From assembly GCF_002909235.1 (NCBI RefSeq), contig NZ_PHQQ01000007.1:124001-188000 (forward strand): a stretch of DNA of 64,000 nt, written 5' to 3'. A program made the translations under genes and the position numbers. Below, piece after piece: positions 1 to 7,928 of the stretch (positions are counted from its first letter, which is position 1; each line of letters starts with the position of its first letter). The stretch comes from Arenibacter catalasegens (GTDB taxonomy: Bacteria; Bacteroidota; Bacteroidia; Flavobacteriales; Flavobacteriaceae). Below the pieces are notes generated by a model. That model searched no databases. It saw only the letters and a program-made list of their open reading frames with translations, and was not told the origin of the DNA.

Positions 1-1
1 T

Positions 2-460
2 ACCAAGGCTAAAGCTACACATCCATACGCGTTTATTTCCAAGCCGTTTAATAATCTGGATTTGCAACGTACCATTGCCTTAGTAGTGGATCAAATTAAG
101 GAAAATAATCAGGATACCGAGGATATTCCTGAAAATTTCGAGGTCATGGTAGACCGAATCTTTGTAAGGCATAATGGGCGAATGGTAAAACTACTTCTCG
201 ACGAAATTCTTTATATCGAGGCCGATAGAAATTACAGTAATATCATCACATCAAATGGCAACTATCTGATTAGTACTACACTTAAGGTTGTGGGAAATGA
301 AATTAAGAACCATATGTTTATTCGGGTGCATAGATCTTTTATAGTCAATATTTTTAAATTGGATGTAGTAGCGGATAACCATTTGGAAATTAATAGAAAA
401 GTAATCCCTTTAAGTAAATCGTTCAAAGAAAATCTTCTTAAACACCTACATACTATATAA
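2..460 (+). CDS. LytTR-family response regulator, C-terminal part (5' end outside window)
   Basis: The reading frame is open to the left edge, so only the last 152 residues are present. The first visible residues (ATHPYAFISKPFNNLDL) are the end of a receiver domain; the Lys-Pro-Phe there is the conserved lysine and the following turn of REC domains. A LytTR DNA-binding domain follows at about residues 50-150 of the visible part, with the typical LLLDEILYIEADRNYSNI stretch and a closing FIRVHRSFIVN motif. LytTR regulators act in the cytoplasm as DNA-binding partners of LytS-like histidine kinases. No kinase gene is seen downstream, so its partner probably lies to the left. A TTG at 62 could be mistaken for a start, but the REC sequence continues upstream of it. 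The family call is firm; the target is unknown. Confidence 0.9.
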   Translation, partial: TKAKATHPYAFISKPFNNLDLQRTIALVVDQIKENNQDTEDIPENFEVMVDRIFVRHNGRMVKLLLDEILYIEADRNYSNIITSNGNYLISTTLKVVGNEIKNHMFIRVHRSFIVNIFKLDVVADNHLEINRKVIPLSKSFKENLLKHLHTI

Positions 461-679
461 AATAAAAATGTCTAGGCTTTGGTAATTTTTTGCGTATCTA
501 CGGACAATAATGGCTTTGGTTCATCCTAATCTCCTGAATTTTACGGGATTTATTATTTTATTTGGGATAAGCCAACCTATGGTTCAAAGGAGCCATACCT
601 CGGTATTTGGTTTGGGCTTTGATTATGAAACGGATTGAATAATTCGAAAGAGTAGTATTAACCAATAGCACCTAATTTT

Positions 680-1468
680 ATGAAAAATTTATTAATTCTA
701 TTCGCTTTATTGATGGTGAGCAATTTGACTATTGCTCAGGAAAAACTATATCTCGTATTTGAATTCATGAAAGTGGATAACGAACAGGAAATGGAGTATA
801 ACGCCACAGAAGAGTTTTGGGAAAAAATTCAGGTGCAACGGATAAAAGCCGGTGATATTATGGGCTGGGACCTTTGGGCACTTAGTCCGGGGGGAGAACA
901 GCAAGGATTTCAATACGTTACCGTCACCGTATTTAACGACCCTGTAAAGATGATGGATGGTAGTAGTTGGTCACAGCTTTTGGATAGGGCCAAAGCGGCT
1001 TATCCTAAAATGGCTGAAGCGGATATTAATAAAAAAATACAACATTCCTCGGCAACAAGGGATCTGGCAGTAAGAATATTTACGGAAGAAATTGCCACGA
1101 CCAAAGGAGATTTTGATATGCCTTTGGGTACCGTGGCCCAGATAGACATGATGAAGGTAGACCTTATGAACTACGGTGCTTATGAAAAGGCAGAGATGGA
1201 AATCTTTCAACCAATTCACCAAAAAGTTGTCGACGCTGGAGAAAAAGCCAATTGGGGATTAATACGATTTATTAATCCTATAGGAAGTGATACATACGCT
1301 TCCCATATGACGGTAAGCATGTTTAAGGATTATAAGCAAGCCTTGAACCAAAATATCAATTGGGAAGAGGGAGCAACCCCGGTATCCACCAAAGCTATGG
1401 AAGTCGGCTTAGGGTTAAGGGACATGAAATATGTTTATATGGCTAATTTGATTAGAAAGGCACGGTAG
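680..1468 (+). CDS. secreted protein with two repeated domains, unknown function
   Basis: This is a 262-residue protein with a Sec signal peptide (MKNLLILFALLMVSNLTIAQ, cleavage after AQ). I do not recognise a named family. The mature part consists of two similar halves: residues about 25-110 (FMKVDNEQEMEYNATEEFWE, then WDLWALSPGG and VTVTVFND) and about 155-245 (MKVDLMNYGAYEKAEMEIFQ, then WGLIRFINPIG and MTVSMFKD). Each half has the pattern 'M-K-V-D, acidic helix, W-x-L, two strands ending in V-F'. This suggests an internally duplicated ferredoxin-like alpha/beta fold such as those of dimeric alpha-beta barrel proteins. It stands alone, 220 bp after the regulator, and ends at a strong terminator shared with rpiA. 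A periplasmic or extracellular location is inferred from the signal peptide. Confidence 0.75.
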   Translation: MKNLLILFALLMVSNLTIAQEKLYLVFEFMKVDNEQEMEYNATEEFWEKIQVQRIKAGDIMGWDLWALSPGGEQQGFQYVTVTVFNDPVKMMDGSSWSQLLDRAKAAYPKMAEADINKKIQHSSATRDLAVRIFTEEIATTKGDFDMPLGTVAQIDMMKVDLMNYGAYEKAEMEIFQPIHQKVVDAGEKANWGLIRFINPIGSDTYASHMTVSMFKDYKQALNQNINWEEGATPVSTKAMEVGLGLRDMKYVYMANLIRKAR

Positions 1469-1501
1469 TCTATTATCTTTTTTTGTCGAATTTTAAATTA
1501 G

Positions 1502-1532
1502 AAAAACCTGTAACGTTACGTTACAGGTTTTT
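1502..1532. terminator. bidirectional intrinsic terminator
   Basis: A perfect inverted repeat has 13-bp arms (AAAAACCTGTAAC and GTTACAGGTTTTT) around a 5-nt loop. It gives a GC-containing stem flanked by A and T runs on both sides. It lies between the converging genes ending at 1468 (+) and 1578 (-), so it can stop transcription from both directions. Confidence 0.85.
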
Positions 1533-1577
1533 CTGTTTATTGTGCCCAAAAATTCAGTTGTTTGGATTGGCGATTTA

Positions 1578-2270
1578 TTAAATAGCCTGAACCTTCTTAT
1601 TTTTTATTGTTATGGCACTTTCTCCTTTGCCTACAATAATAATATCGGCCATATCCAAGAATAGGCCAGTTTCTACAATACCTGGAATCTGTTTTAGGCT
1701 GCTTTCCAACAATGGCATATTCGTAATATGCGCTATATTAAGGTCTAGGATAAAATTACCCTCATCAGTGATAAAATTTGCACCATTCTTTTTTCTTAAA
1801 TTAGGCTGAAGTCCTCTTTCTTTTAGTAACAGCTCTATTTTCTGGGTAGCCAACGGAATGGTTTCTACGGGTAATTTAAAAGCACCCAACCTTTTTACCT
1901 CTTTTTGTGAATCGGCAATGATTATGACTAAATCGGAATTATACGTCAATATTTTCTCCCTTAACAAAGCACCTCCACCACCTTTTATAAGTTGCATATA
2001 GGGGTCAAATTCATCGGCTCCATCAATATAGATATTAATAGCATTGACATTTTCCAAGGTAGTAAGCGGTATTTCTTTTTCAGTCGCTAATTTTTTTGTG
2101 CTTTCTGAAGAGGGTACTCCAACTATTTTTAATCCGTTTTGCACTAGTCTACCCAATTCATTTACCATGTGGGCTGCAGTAGAACCCGTGCCCAATCCTA
2201 CAGTCATTCCACTTTTTACATATTTCACTGCTTCCTTGGCAGCTATTTGTTTTTCTTGATCTAAGTTCAT
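1578..2270 (-). CDS. rpiA: ribose-5-phosphate isomerase A
   Basis: This 230-residue cytoplasmic enzyme interconverts ribulose 5-phosphate and ribose 5-phosphate in the pentose phosphate pathway. The family motifs are all present: phosphate-binding GTGST at residues 27-31, DGADE at 83-87, and KGGGG at 96-100 followed by REK at 104-106, which hold the catalytic Asp and Lys residues of RpiA. Length is normal for the family. It is the last gene of a minus-strand operon behind paiB (28 bp gap) and the endonuclease/phosphatase gene, and ends at the hairpin at 1502-1532. The oxidative branch genes gnd, zwf and pgl lie about 21 kb away in the same window, so all enzymes from glucose 6-phosphate to ribose 5-phosphate are encoded here. 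Confidence 0.97.
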   Translation of the reverse strand: MNLDQEKQIAAKEAVKYVKSGMTVGLGTGSTAAHMVNELGRLVQNGLKIVGVPSSESTKKLATEKEIPLTTLENVNAINIYIDGADEFDPYMQLIKGGGGALLREKILTYNSDLVIIIADSQKEVKRLGAFKLPVETIPLATQKIELLLKERGLQPNLRKKNGANFITDEGNFILDLNIAHITNMPLLESSLKQIPGIVETGLFLDMADIIIVGKGESAITIKNKKVQAI

Positions 2271-2298
2271 TATTAAGATTTGCGAATGCGAATTATGT

Positions 2299-2910
2299 TT
2301 ACTTTTTTAAATGTTTCATACAACCTGCAATTGCTTGTGAACCAGGGTTATTTCTTTTTTGTAATTCTTCCAATATTTTTGGATTGTCCTCTGGCCTTGT
2401 TTGCGACAACTTATAGGTAGCTTGAATATCAGTAATATTGATTTGGAACCCTACTATCCCCTTTATCTGCTTCATGGTATTTTTGGATAGGTCATTTATG
2501 GAAATCGGATTAGAAGATCCTTTTTCGTATTTGTCCACTAATTTATGAAGGGAAGCCAAGACGGCCGCCTCATCCAAAATGTTTATTTTTCCGTAAACAT
2601 GAACGGCAATATAATTCCAGGTTGGAACTTCTTCCTCTTTGTACCACGAAGAGGAGATGTAACTATGTGGTCCGTTAAAAATAGTTAGAACTTCCTCATT
2701 ATTTTTAAAGCCCTGCCATTGTGGATTAGCTTTAGAGATATGTCCCACCAAAATGTCCTTACCATCCCCATCCAGATCCAATTCCAGAGGGATATGTGTT
2801 GCCCAAGGCCTGCCATTGGTCTGGTTCACCAAAATACCAAAGCTGTTTTGTTTTATGAACTCCTTAACTTCTGCTAGGTCTTCATTTTTATAGTGGGATG
2901 GGGTATACAT
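2299..2910 (-). CDS. PaiB-family FMN-binding protein
   Basis: This 203-residue protein matches the PaiB family. It begins MYTPSHYKNEDLAEVKEFIK and has the split-barrel flavin-binding core (SFGILVNQ, PWATHIPLELD, LVGHISKANPQW, FNGPHSYISSSWY, VPTWNYIAVHVYGK). The family is described as a negative regulator of sporulation and degradative enzyme genes in Bacillus; in other bacteria its role is uncertain, and the fold is that of pyridoxamine-phosphate oxidase-like FMN proteins. It lies between the endonuclease/phosphatase gene (9 bp upstream) and rpiA (28 bp downstream) and is likely cotranscribed with both. No DNA-binding domain can be seen, so a direct regulatory role here is not supported. Confidence 0.88.
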   Translation of the reverse strand: MYTPSHYKNEDLAEVKEFIKQNSFGILVNQTNGRPWATHIPLELDLDGDGKDILVGHISKANPQWQGFKNNEEVLTIFNGPHSYISSSWYKEEEVPTWNYIAVHVYGKINILDEAAVLASLHKLVDKYEKGSSNPISINDLSKNTMKQIKGIVGFQINITDIQATYKLSQTRPEDNPKILEELQKRNNPGSQAIAGCMKHLKK

Positions 2911-2919
2911 GTTAATAAA

Positions 2920-3762
2920 TTAATTGGCGATGGTCATCAGAATCGGCAAGTGGTCGGAAACATGCTTGTTATTGGGCATTCTGTCATCAATATGGGTATA
3001 AGACAAGACGTCAACATTTTTCACAAAGAAATAGTCTATTCTATTTTCCATAATTCTGTCCTGGTTAAATCCATTAAAGGTGCCTATGGGACCATAGAAG
3101 GGTTGTTTTGATATTTCCATGGCGTCTGTCAGGTTCTTTTTTAAATATTGAATAGGTTCGGAGTCAGGTGTTAAATTTAAATCGCCCATTAAGATTACAG
3201 GTAGCTTAGAGGTGTTTATTTCATTTATTTTTTTATAAATGAGTTGAGCCGAATTTATCCTGGCCTGTACTCCCCTATGATCAAAATGGGTGTTGAATAC
3301 CCAAAATTGTTTTTTGGTGTTTATATTTTGAAAGAGCGCGTAGGTGCAGATTCGTTCCAAGGAAGCGTCCCATCCTACCGATACTTTTTCGGGTGTTTCG
3401 GATAACCAAAAAGTATTCGTTTTAAGTATTTTGAATTTATCGGTATTATAGAATATCGCCGAGTATTCCCCTTTTTGTTTACCATCGTCCCGGCCGATGC
3501 CAACATAGGCATAACTGGTAAGGGCAGTATTTAAGTAGTCCACCTGATTATATAATCCTTCTTGAATACCTACTATATCGGCATCATAATGCTGAATTAG
3601 TTTTGCCAAGGAAGCTTTACGGTCATTCCAATTGTTGATCGTATCCCCAGTATTGTCATATTTAATATTAAAACTAATGAGGTTTGTAGTTTGGGATAAT
3701 GAGGGAAGTGGAATAGTAAAAAGGACTAAACCTATTACCATGGCAGTAAATAAATTTTTCAT
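2920..3762 (-). CDS. secreted endonuclease/exonuclease/phosphatase family protein
   Basis: The protein has 280 residues and a signal peptide (MKNLFTAMVIGLVLFTIPLPSLSQ). The EEP fold motifs are in order: FNIKYDN with metal-site Asn32, GIQEG with Glu68, NTHFDHRG, GDLNLTPDSEP, and SDHLPIL near the C-terminus with the catalytic Asp-His. EEP enzymes are metal-dependent phosphodiesterases acting on nucleic acids, lipids or sugar phosphates; the substrate cannot be read from sequence. Export implies an extracytoplasmic substrate. It is the first gene of the operon with paiB and rpiA. Its ATG sits only 2 nt after a perfect 17-bp inverted repeat, which suggests control at the leader or operator. Confidence 0.88.
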   Translation of the reverse strand: MKNLFTAMVIGLVLFTIPLPSLSQTTNLISFNIKYDNTGDTINNWNDRKASLAKLIQHYDADIVGIQEGLYNQVDYLNTALTSYAYVGIGRDDGKQKGEYSAIFYNTDKFKILKTNTFWLSETPEKVSVGWDASLERICTYALFQNINTKKQFWVFNTHFDHRGVQARINSAQLIYKKINEINTSKLPVILMGDLNLTPDSEPIQYLKKNLTDAMEISKQPFYGPIGTFNGFNQDRIMENRIDYFFVKNVDVLSYTHIDDRMPNNKHVSDHLPILMTIAN

Positions 3763-3764
3763 AT

Positions 3765-3810
3765 GATATTTATTCTTTTAAAAATGAATTGATTTAAAAG
3801 AATAAATATC
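3765..3810. repeat. perfect 17-bp inverted repeat in the leader of the EEP-paiB-rpiA operon
   Basis: The arms GATATTTATTCTTTTAA (3765-3781) and TTAAAAGAATAAATATC (3794-3810) are exact reverse complements with a 12-nt spacer. The repeat ends 2 nt before the start codon of the minus-strand gene (ATG at 3762-3760). It has no U-tract in the direction of transcription, so it is not a simple terminator. It could be an operator or a translation-blocking hairpin. Confidence 0.7.
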
Positions 3811-3891
3811 TTGAATTTTTTAAATACCTGCTAATTATAGGGGATTTATATCACTAAATAACATGCCTAAATGCGGACTAAACTTAAAATA

Positions 3892-5166
3892 TTAATCTCT
3901 TTTTGGCCTATTGTTCCTACTCCTATTCTGGTTGTTAGTTCTGCCACCTCTGGAATTGGTATGTCCCGTTCTTGGTTTTTGCCTGTTATTGTGATGTTTT
4001 TTTTCTTCTAAAGGCACCTCTTCAGATCCATCATCTACAAAAGGATGGTCCTTTATAACAGGGACCTGTTGATTTATAAGTTTTTGAATATCTTTTAGAT
4101 AAGGCCTTTCTTCAGCATCGCAAAAGGATAAGGCAACTCCACTGGCACTGGCCCTTCCTGTTCTACCAATACGGTGCACATAAGTTTCCGGTACATTGGG
4201 CAAGTCGTAGTTGATAACCAATGAAAGCTCCTCAACATCTATTCCCCTGGCCGCAATGTCGGTTGCAATAAGCACCTTTAATTCCCCATCCTTAAAATCG
4301 CCCAGCGCCTTTTGTCTTGCATTCTGTGATTTATTACCGTGAATGGCATCGGCCTTAATATCGGCCTTGGCCAATTGCTTTACTATTTTATTGGCACCAT
4401 GCTTGGTACGAGAAAATACAAGGGCCGAATCATTGGGGTCTTTTTCCAAAAGGTGGATCAATAAATTCGGTTTATTCTTTTTGGTAACAAAATAAACGCC
4501 CTGTTCTACTTTTTCCGCAGTAGCCTGTTGAGGTTTTATGGTAACACGATCAAAATCGCCCAAGATTTTCTTGGATAGTTCTACTATGGCCGGTGGCATG
4601 GTGGCGGAGAAGAAAAGGGATTGTCGATTGGAAGGTAGTTTGGCAATTATCTTTTTAATATCGTGGATAAAGCCCATGTCCAACATTTGGTCAGCTTCAT
4701 CCAATACGGCGTATTTAACATCCCTTAGGGAAATAAATCCTTGGTTCATTAAATCCAATAACCTTCCTGGGGTGGCTATAACTACATCCACTCCCTTTCT
4801 TAGGGCATCTGTTTGTCTTCCCTGTTTAATGCCTCCGAAAATAACGGTGTTTCTTATTCCGGTAAATCGAGAGTATGAGGTAAAACTTTCTCCGATCTGG
4901 ATGGCCAATTCCCTTGTTGGGGTAACCACCAAGGTTCTAATTTTTCGTTGTTGTTGATTGGCTTCCCGATCCATCGCCATTTGTTGAATGATGGGAATGG
5001 AAAATGCCGCCGTTTTACCGGTTCCTGTTTGTGCGCAACCCAATAGGTCCTTACCTTTAAGTAAAATGGGGATGGACTGTTCTTGTATTGGGGTGGGATT
5101 TGTATAGCCTTCTGCCGTTAGGGCTTTTAGGATAGGCTCAATAATACCTAAGTCTTTGAATGTCAT
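3892..5166 (-). CDS. DEAD-box RNA helicase, RhlE-like
   Basis: This 424-residue ATP-dependent RNA helicase has the Q motif (PTPIQEQSIP), Walker A AQTGTGKT at 45-52, PTRELAIQ, ATPGR, DEAD at 156-159, SAT at 187-189, and in the second RecA domain VIATDIAARGID-like and HRIGRTGR motifs. Residues beyond about 380 form a basic, Asn/Arg/Gly-rich tail (NNRQKPRTGHTNSRGGR) that probably binds RNA nonspecifically. The size and short tail fit the RhlE group, which acts in ribosome assembly and RNA turnover. A second, longer DEAD helicase lies at 52.8-54.6 kb. The gene stands alone behind a -7 box at 5187-5194. The exact RhlE paralogue cannot be assigned. Confidence 0.92.
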   Translation of the reverse strand: MTFKDLGIIEPILKALTAEGYTNPTPIQEQSIPILLKGKDLLGCAQTGTGKTAAFSIPIIQQMAMDREANQQQRKIRTLVVTPTRELAIQIGESFTSYSRFTGIRNTVIFGGIKQGRQTDALRKGVDVVIATPGRLLDLMNQGFISLRDVKYAVLDEADQMLDMGFIHDIKKIIAKLPSNRQSLFFSATMPPAIVELSKKILGDFDRVTIKPQQATAEKVEQGVYFVTKKNKPNLLIHLLEKDPNDSALVFSRTKHGANKIVKQLAKADIKADAIHGNKSQNARQKALGDFKDGELKVLIATDIAARGIDVEELSLVINYDLPNVPETYVHRIGRTGRASASGVALSFCDAEERPYLKDIQKLINQQVPVIKDHPFVDDGSEEVPLEEKKHHNNRQKPRTGHTNSRGGRTNNQNRSRNNRPKRD

Positions 5167-5186
5167 GTAGTATGTAAAATAAGTGG

Positions 5187-5194
5187 CAAAGGTA
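5187..5194 (-). promoter_or_regulatory. -7 promoter box of the helicase gene
   Basis: On the minus strand this reads TACCTTTG, an exact match to the Bacteroidota -7 consensus TAnnTTTG, followed by CC. It lies 20 nt before the ATG at 5166. A clear -33 element was not recognised. Confidence 0.55.
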
Positions 5195-5235
5195 GTGGAT
5201 TAGTTTGGATAAACCGTTTAAATCAATAAATAGAC

Positions 5236-6792
5236 CTAGAGTCCAGCGGCCGCAGCCTCAGCACAGCGCTCACCGTCCATGGCAGCCGATACGATGCCCC
5301 CAGCGTAACCGCCACCTTCTCCACAGGGAAACAGCCCTTTGATTTCCGGATGTTCCAAATTTTCCTTTCTAGGAATGTTTACGGGTGATGAGGTTCTGGA
5401 TTCTACACCAATAACATTGGCCTCCGCGGTGTAATAGCCTCTCATTTTTTCGCCAAATGCGGTAAAACCTGAACGCAGCCTACTACCGATCAATTTGGGC
5501 AATAGCGAATGTAAAGGTGCGGATTTTAGACCAGGTTGATAAGAGGTCGGATTTAGATCTTTGGACAGCTTTCCTTCCACGAAATCTGTAAGTCGTTGTG
5601 CAGGAGCGGTTTGGTTTCGTCCACCTGAGGTAAAAGCCAATCGCTCTAGATCCTTTTGATATTCCAACCCTTTCAATGGGCCAAAGTGTTCATATTTATG
5701 GATATCTACATCCACATTGATCTCCACCACAATTCCTGAATTGGCGAATAAGTTATTGCGTTTGGAAGGCGACATACCGTTTACGACCACCTCCCCAGGA
5801 GCGGTTGCGGCGGGAACTATGAATCCTCCCGGACACATACAAAACGAATATACCCCTCTATCCTTAACCTGCTCTACTAGACTGTAGGAGGCGGCAGGGA
5901 GCAACTCGTTCCTGTCCCCAGAACAATGGTATTGAATGCTATCTATAATATGTTGTGGATGTTCTACCCGAACACCCATGGCGAATGATTTAGCTTGTAG
6001 GGCAATTTTTTTATGGTGTAACAAGTAATATATATCCCTTGCGGAATGGCCTGTTGCCAAAATAACCCTTTCTGCAGACAGTTCCCTGCCATCTCCCAAA
6101 ACGATTCCTTTAATAGAATTATTAACGATCTTAAAATCTACTACCTTCGATTCAAAGTGTATTTCTCCTCCATATTTTAAGATGGTCTCCCTAATATTCT
6201 GTACTAATTGGGGTAATTTGTTAGTGCCTATATGTGGGTGGGCATCTATTAGGATCTGTTCTGTAGCACCGTGAAAGACCAAATTCTCGAATATTCTTCG
6301 TACATCCCCCCTTTTTAGGCTTCGGGTATACAATTTGCCGTCAGAGTAGGTGCCGGCACCACCTTCGCCAAAACAGTAATTAGAATCTTCATTTACCAAA
6401 TGATCTCTGTTGATGGCTTTTAAATCGCGTCTGCGGTCCTTAACATTTTTCCCCCTTTCCAGGACTATAGGTCTATAGCCCAATTCTATACAGCGCAAGG
6501 CGGCATACATGCCTGCTGGACCAAAACCTATAATGTGAATTTCCTTGGCTTTGGAAACATCCTTATAATCAAAGTTATAATCATTGGTCTTAGGGCCTGG
6601 CTCGTTAATATAAACCGAAACCTTATAATTGAAGTATATGGTAGATTTCCGTGCATCGAGAGATTTCCGAAGCACTTTTATTGTTGAAATTTCTTGACTG
6701 GGGACTCCCAAATATTTTGCAGCTTTCTTTTTCAGGATATCTTCTACCGATTCTTCCATTAAAGTGGTCCTGAGCTGAATGTTTCTTACCAT
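5236..6792 (-). CDS. FAD-dependent dehydrogenase (COG2509-type)
   Basis: This 518-residue cytoplasmic flavoprotein has an N-terminal alpha/beta region (about 1-80), a Rossmann FAD-binding motif GFGPAG at 89-94 (IHIIGFGPAGMYAALRC), a glycine-rich middle (GEGGAGTYSDGKLYTR) and the C-terminal FAD signature FPCGEGGGYAGGIVSAAMDG. This layout matches the family annotated as uncharacterised FAD-dependent dehydrogenases, which is widespread in Bacteroidota; the substrate is unknown. The promoter region holds a perfect 20-bp palindrome that overlaps the -7 box, so expression is probably controlled by a dimeric regulator. The start at 6792 is supported by the ATG lying just after that -7 box, giving a nearly leaderless mRNA. 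Confidence 0.88.
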   Translation of the reverse strand: MVRNIQLRTTLMEESVEDILKKKAAKYLGVPSQEISTIKVLRKSLDARKSTIYFNYKVSVYINEPGPKTNDYNFDYKDVSKAKEIHIIGFGPAGMYAALRCIELGYRPIVLERGKNVKDRRRDLKAINRDHLVNEDSNYCFGEGGAGTYSDGKLYTRSLKRGDVRRIFENLVFHGATEQILIDAHPHIGTNKLPQLVQNIRETILKYGGEIHFESKVVDFKIVNNSIKGIVLGDGRELSAERVILATGHSARDIYYLLHHKKIALQAKSFAMGVRVEHPQHIIDSIQYHCSGDRNELLPAASYSLVEQVKDRGVYSFCMCPGGFIVPAATAPGEVVVNGMSPSKRNNLFANSGIVVEINVDVDIHKYEHFGPLKGLEYQKDLERLAFTSGGRNQTAPAQRLTDFVEGKLSKDLNPTSYQPGLKSAPLHSLLPKLIGSRLRSGFTAFGEKMRGYYTAEANVIGVESRTSSPVNIPRKENLEHPEIKGLFPCGEGGGYAGGIVSAAMDGERCAEAAAAGL

Positions 6793-6796
6793 AGCG

Positions 6797-6820
6797 CAAA
6801 ATTACTTTAATTAAAGTAAT
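6797..6820 (-). promoter_or_regulatory. -7 box overlapping a perfect 20-bp palindrome
   Basis: The minus strand has TAATTTTG at 6804-6797, an exact TAnnTTTG box. It shares bases with the perfect palindrome ATTACTTTAATTAAAGTAAT at 6801-6820. The ATG of the FAD dehydrogenase is at 6792, about 4 nt past the box, so the transcript would have almost no leader. A repressor bound to the palindrome would block the promoter directly. Confidence 0.6.
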
Positions 6821-6864
6821 TATGTATTCAAAAAGTGCTTAGGCTTGTCCCTGAATTTTTGGAT

Positions 6865-7734
6865 TCATTGAACTTCATATTCCTTTTTATAGGACATGGG
6901 AGTTCTTTTGGTAATTGTCTTAAACTGTTTGTTGAAATTGGACAAGGTTTGAAAGCCGCTATCATAGCAGGCCTGACCAACATTCATTTTGTCTTCGATC
7001 AATAGTTTGCAGGCATAGCCAATTCTAATCTCACTTAAAAATTCGGAAAAGGTCTTATTGGCGTGGATCTTAAAATACCGGCTAAAAGAGGTAGGGGTCA
7101 TATTGGCCAAGGAAGCTACAGTGCCTAGCGCTATTTTTCCTTTAAAATTCTTCATTACATAAGCGTGTACATCATTCATTCTTTCAGTATCTCCCTCTTT
7201 TAAGGAGTTGGTATAGCCTGGGCTGGCCAATAGGGTAGTTTCCGTTGTGATGGACAGACCGTTTAAGATTTTAAACAATTCCAAAACACTGTCCATACCT
7301 TCAAGATGTATAAGCTTGTTCATCATAATTCGAATGGAATTAGCGGTTTTGCCCGTAATATCCAATCCCCTTAAGCTCTTTTGAAACAACTGCCGTAGTT
7401 TAATCATTTCTTCCTTTTGTAAAAGACTGCTGCCAATAAAATCCTCGTGGAAGTACACTACAATTCCTTCAGACCACGAATTTTTCTCTACCCTCATACC
7501 TTCATTGTCACTACGCCACATATGCGGTAAATTGGGACCTGTAAAGGTGATGTCCCCTTCCTTATAATGTTTTACGTGATCGCCTATAAACCGTGTGCCA
7601 CTGCCTTTTAATACCAGAAATAGTTGATATTCCGGATGAAAATGCCAAATAGGGTCAAAATTGGGTTGTCTCAATATTTTGGCAATAAAGGCATGGGAGT
7701 TTGGAATGGGTGATTTTTGTAAGGCAGATTTCAC
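6865..7734 (-). CDS. AraC-family transcriptional regulator with cupin sensor
   Basis: This 289-residue cytoplasmic regulator has an N-terminal cupin-like ligand-binding region, about 20-110 (IWHFHPEYQLFLVLKGSG, FTGPNLPHMWRSD), and a C-terminal AraC double helix-turn-helix, about 190-285 (VASLANMTPTSFSRYFK and ACYDSGFQTLSNFNKQFK, then the usual PMSYKKEY ending). The start is a GTG at 7734. It is transcribed away from the sugar oxidation operon that begins at 7929, with a 194-bp shared control region. Control of that operon by this regulator is a reasonable inference from position. The effector is not known. Confidence 0.92.
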   Translation of the reverse strand: MKSALQKSPIPNSHAFIAKILRQPNFDPIWHFHPEYQLFLVLKGSGTRFIGDHVKHYKEGDITFTGPNLPHMWRSDNEGMRVEKNSWSEGIVVYFHEDFIGSSLLQKEEMIKLRQLFQKSLRGLDITGKTANSIRIMMNKLIHLEGMDSVLELFKILNGLSITTETTLLASPGYTNSLKEGDTERMNDVHAYVMKNFKGKIALGTVASLANMTPTSFSRYFKIHANKTFSEFLSEIRIGYACKLLIEDKMNVGQACYDSGFQTLSNFNKQFKTITKRTPMSYKKEYEVQ

Positions 7735-7928
7735 TTAGAGACAAGGATTTAATTACTATTAAGAGGATAACAGATCTTTAATAGAGAGCTAGTTGTTGGC
7801 AATTATTTATCCGTAAATATAGGTAAAAAACATTTTTAATGATATAATATAGTCAACTTTGGATAACATATAGGATTCTTTATGCCTGTTTAATTGTTAT
7901 CATTGTTGAACAAAAATATAAGTTTATC

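Noticed and set aside
510-638. 42-codon plus-strand frame starting at an ATG in the gap after the LytTR regulator
   Set aside because: No signal, domain or composition supports it, and the reading is no longer than expected by chance in a 220-bp gap.
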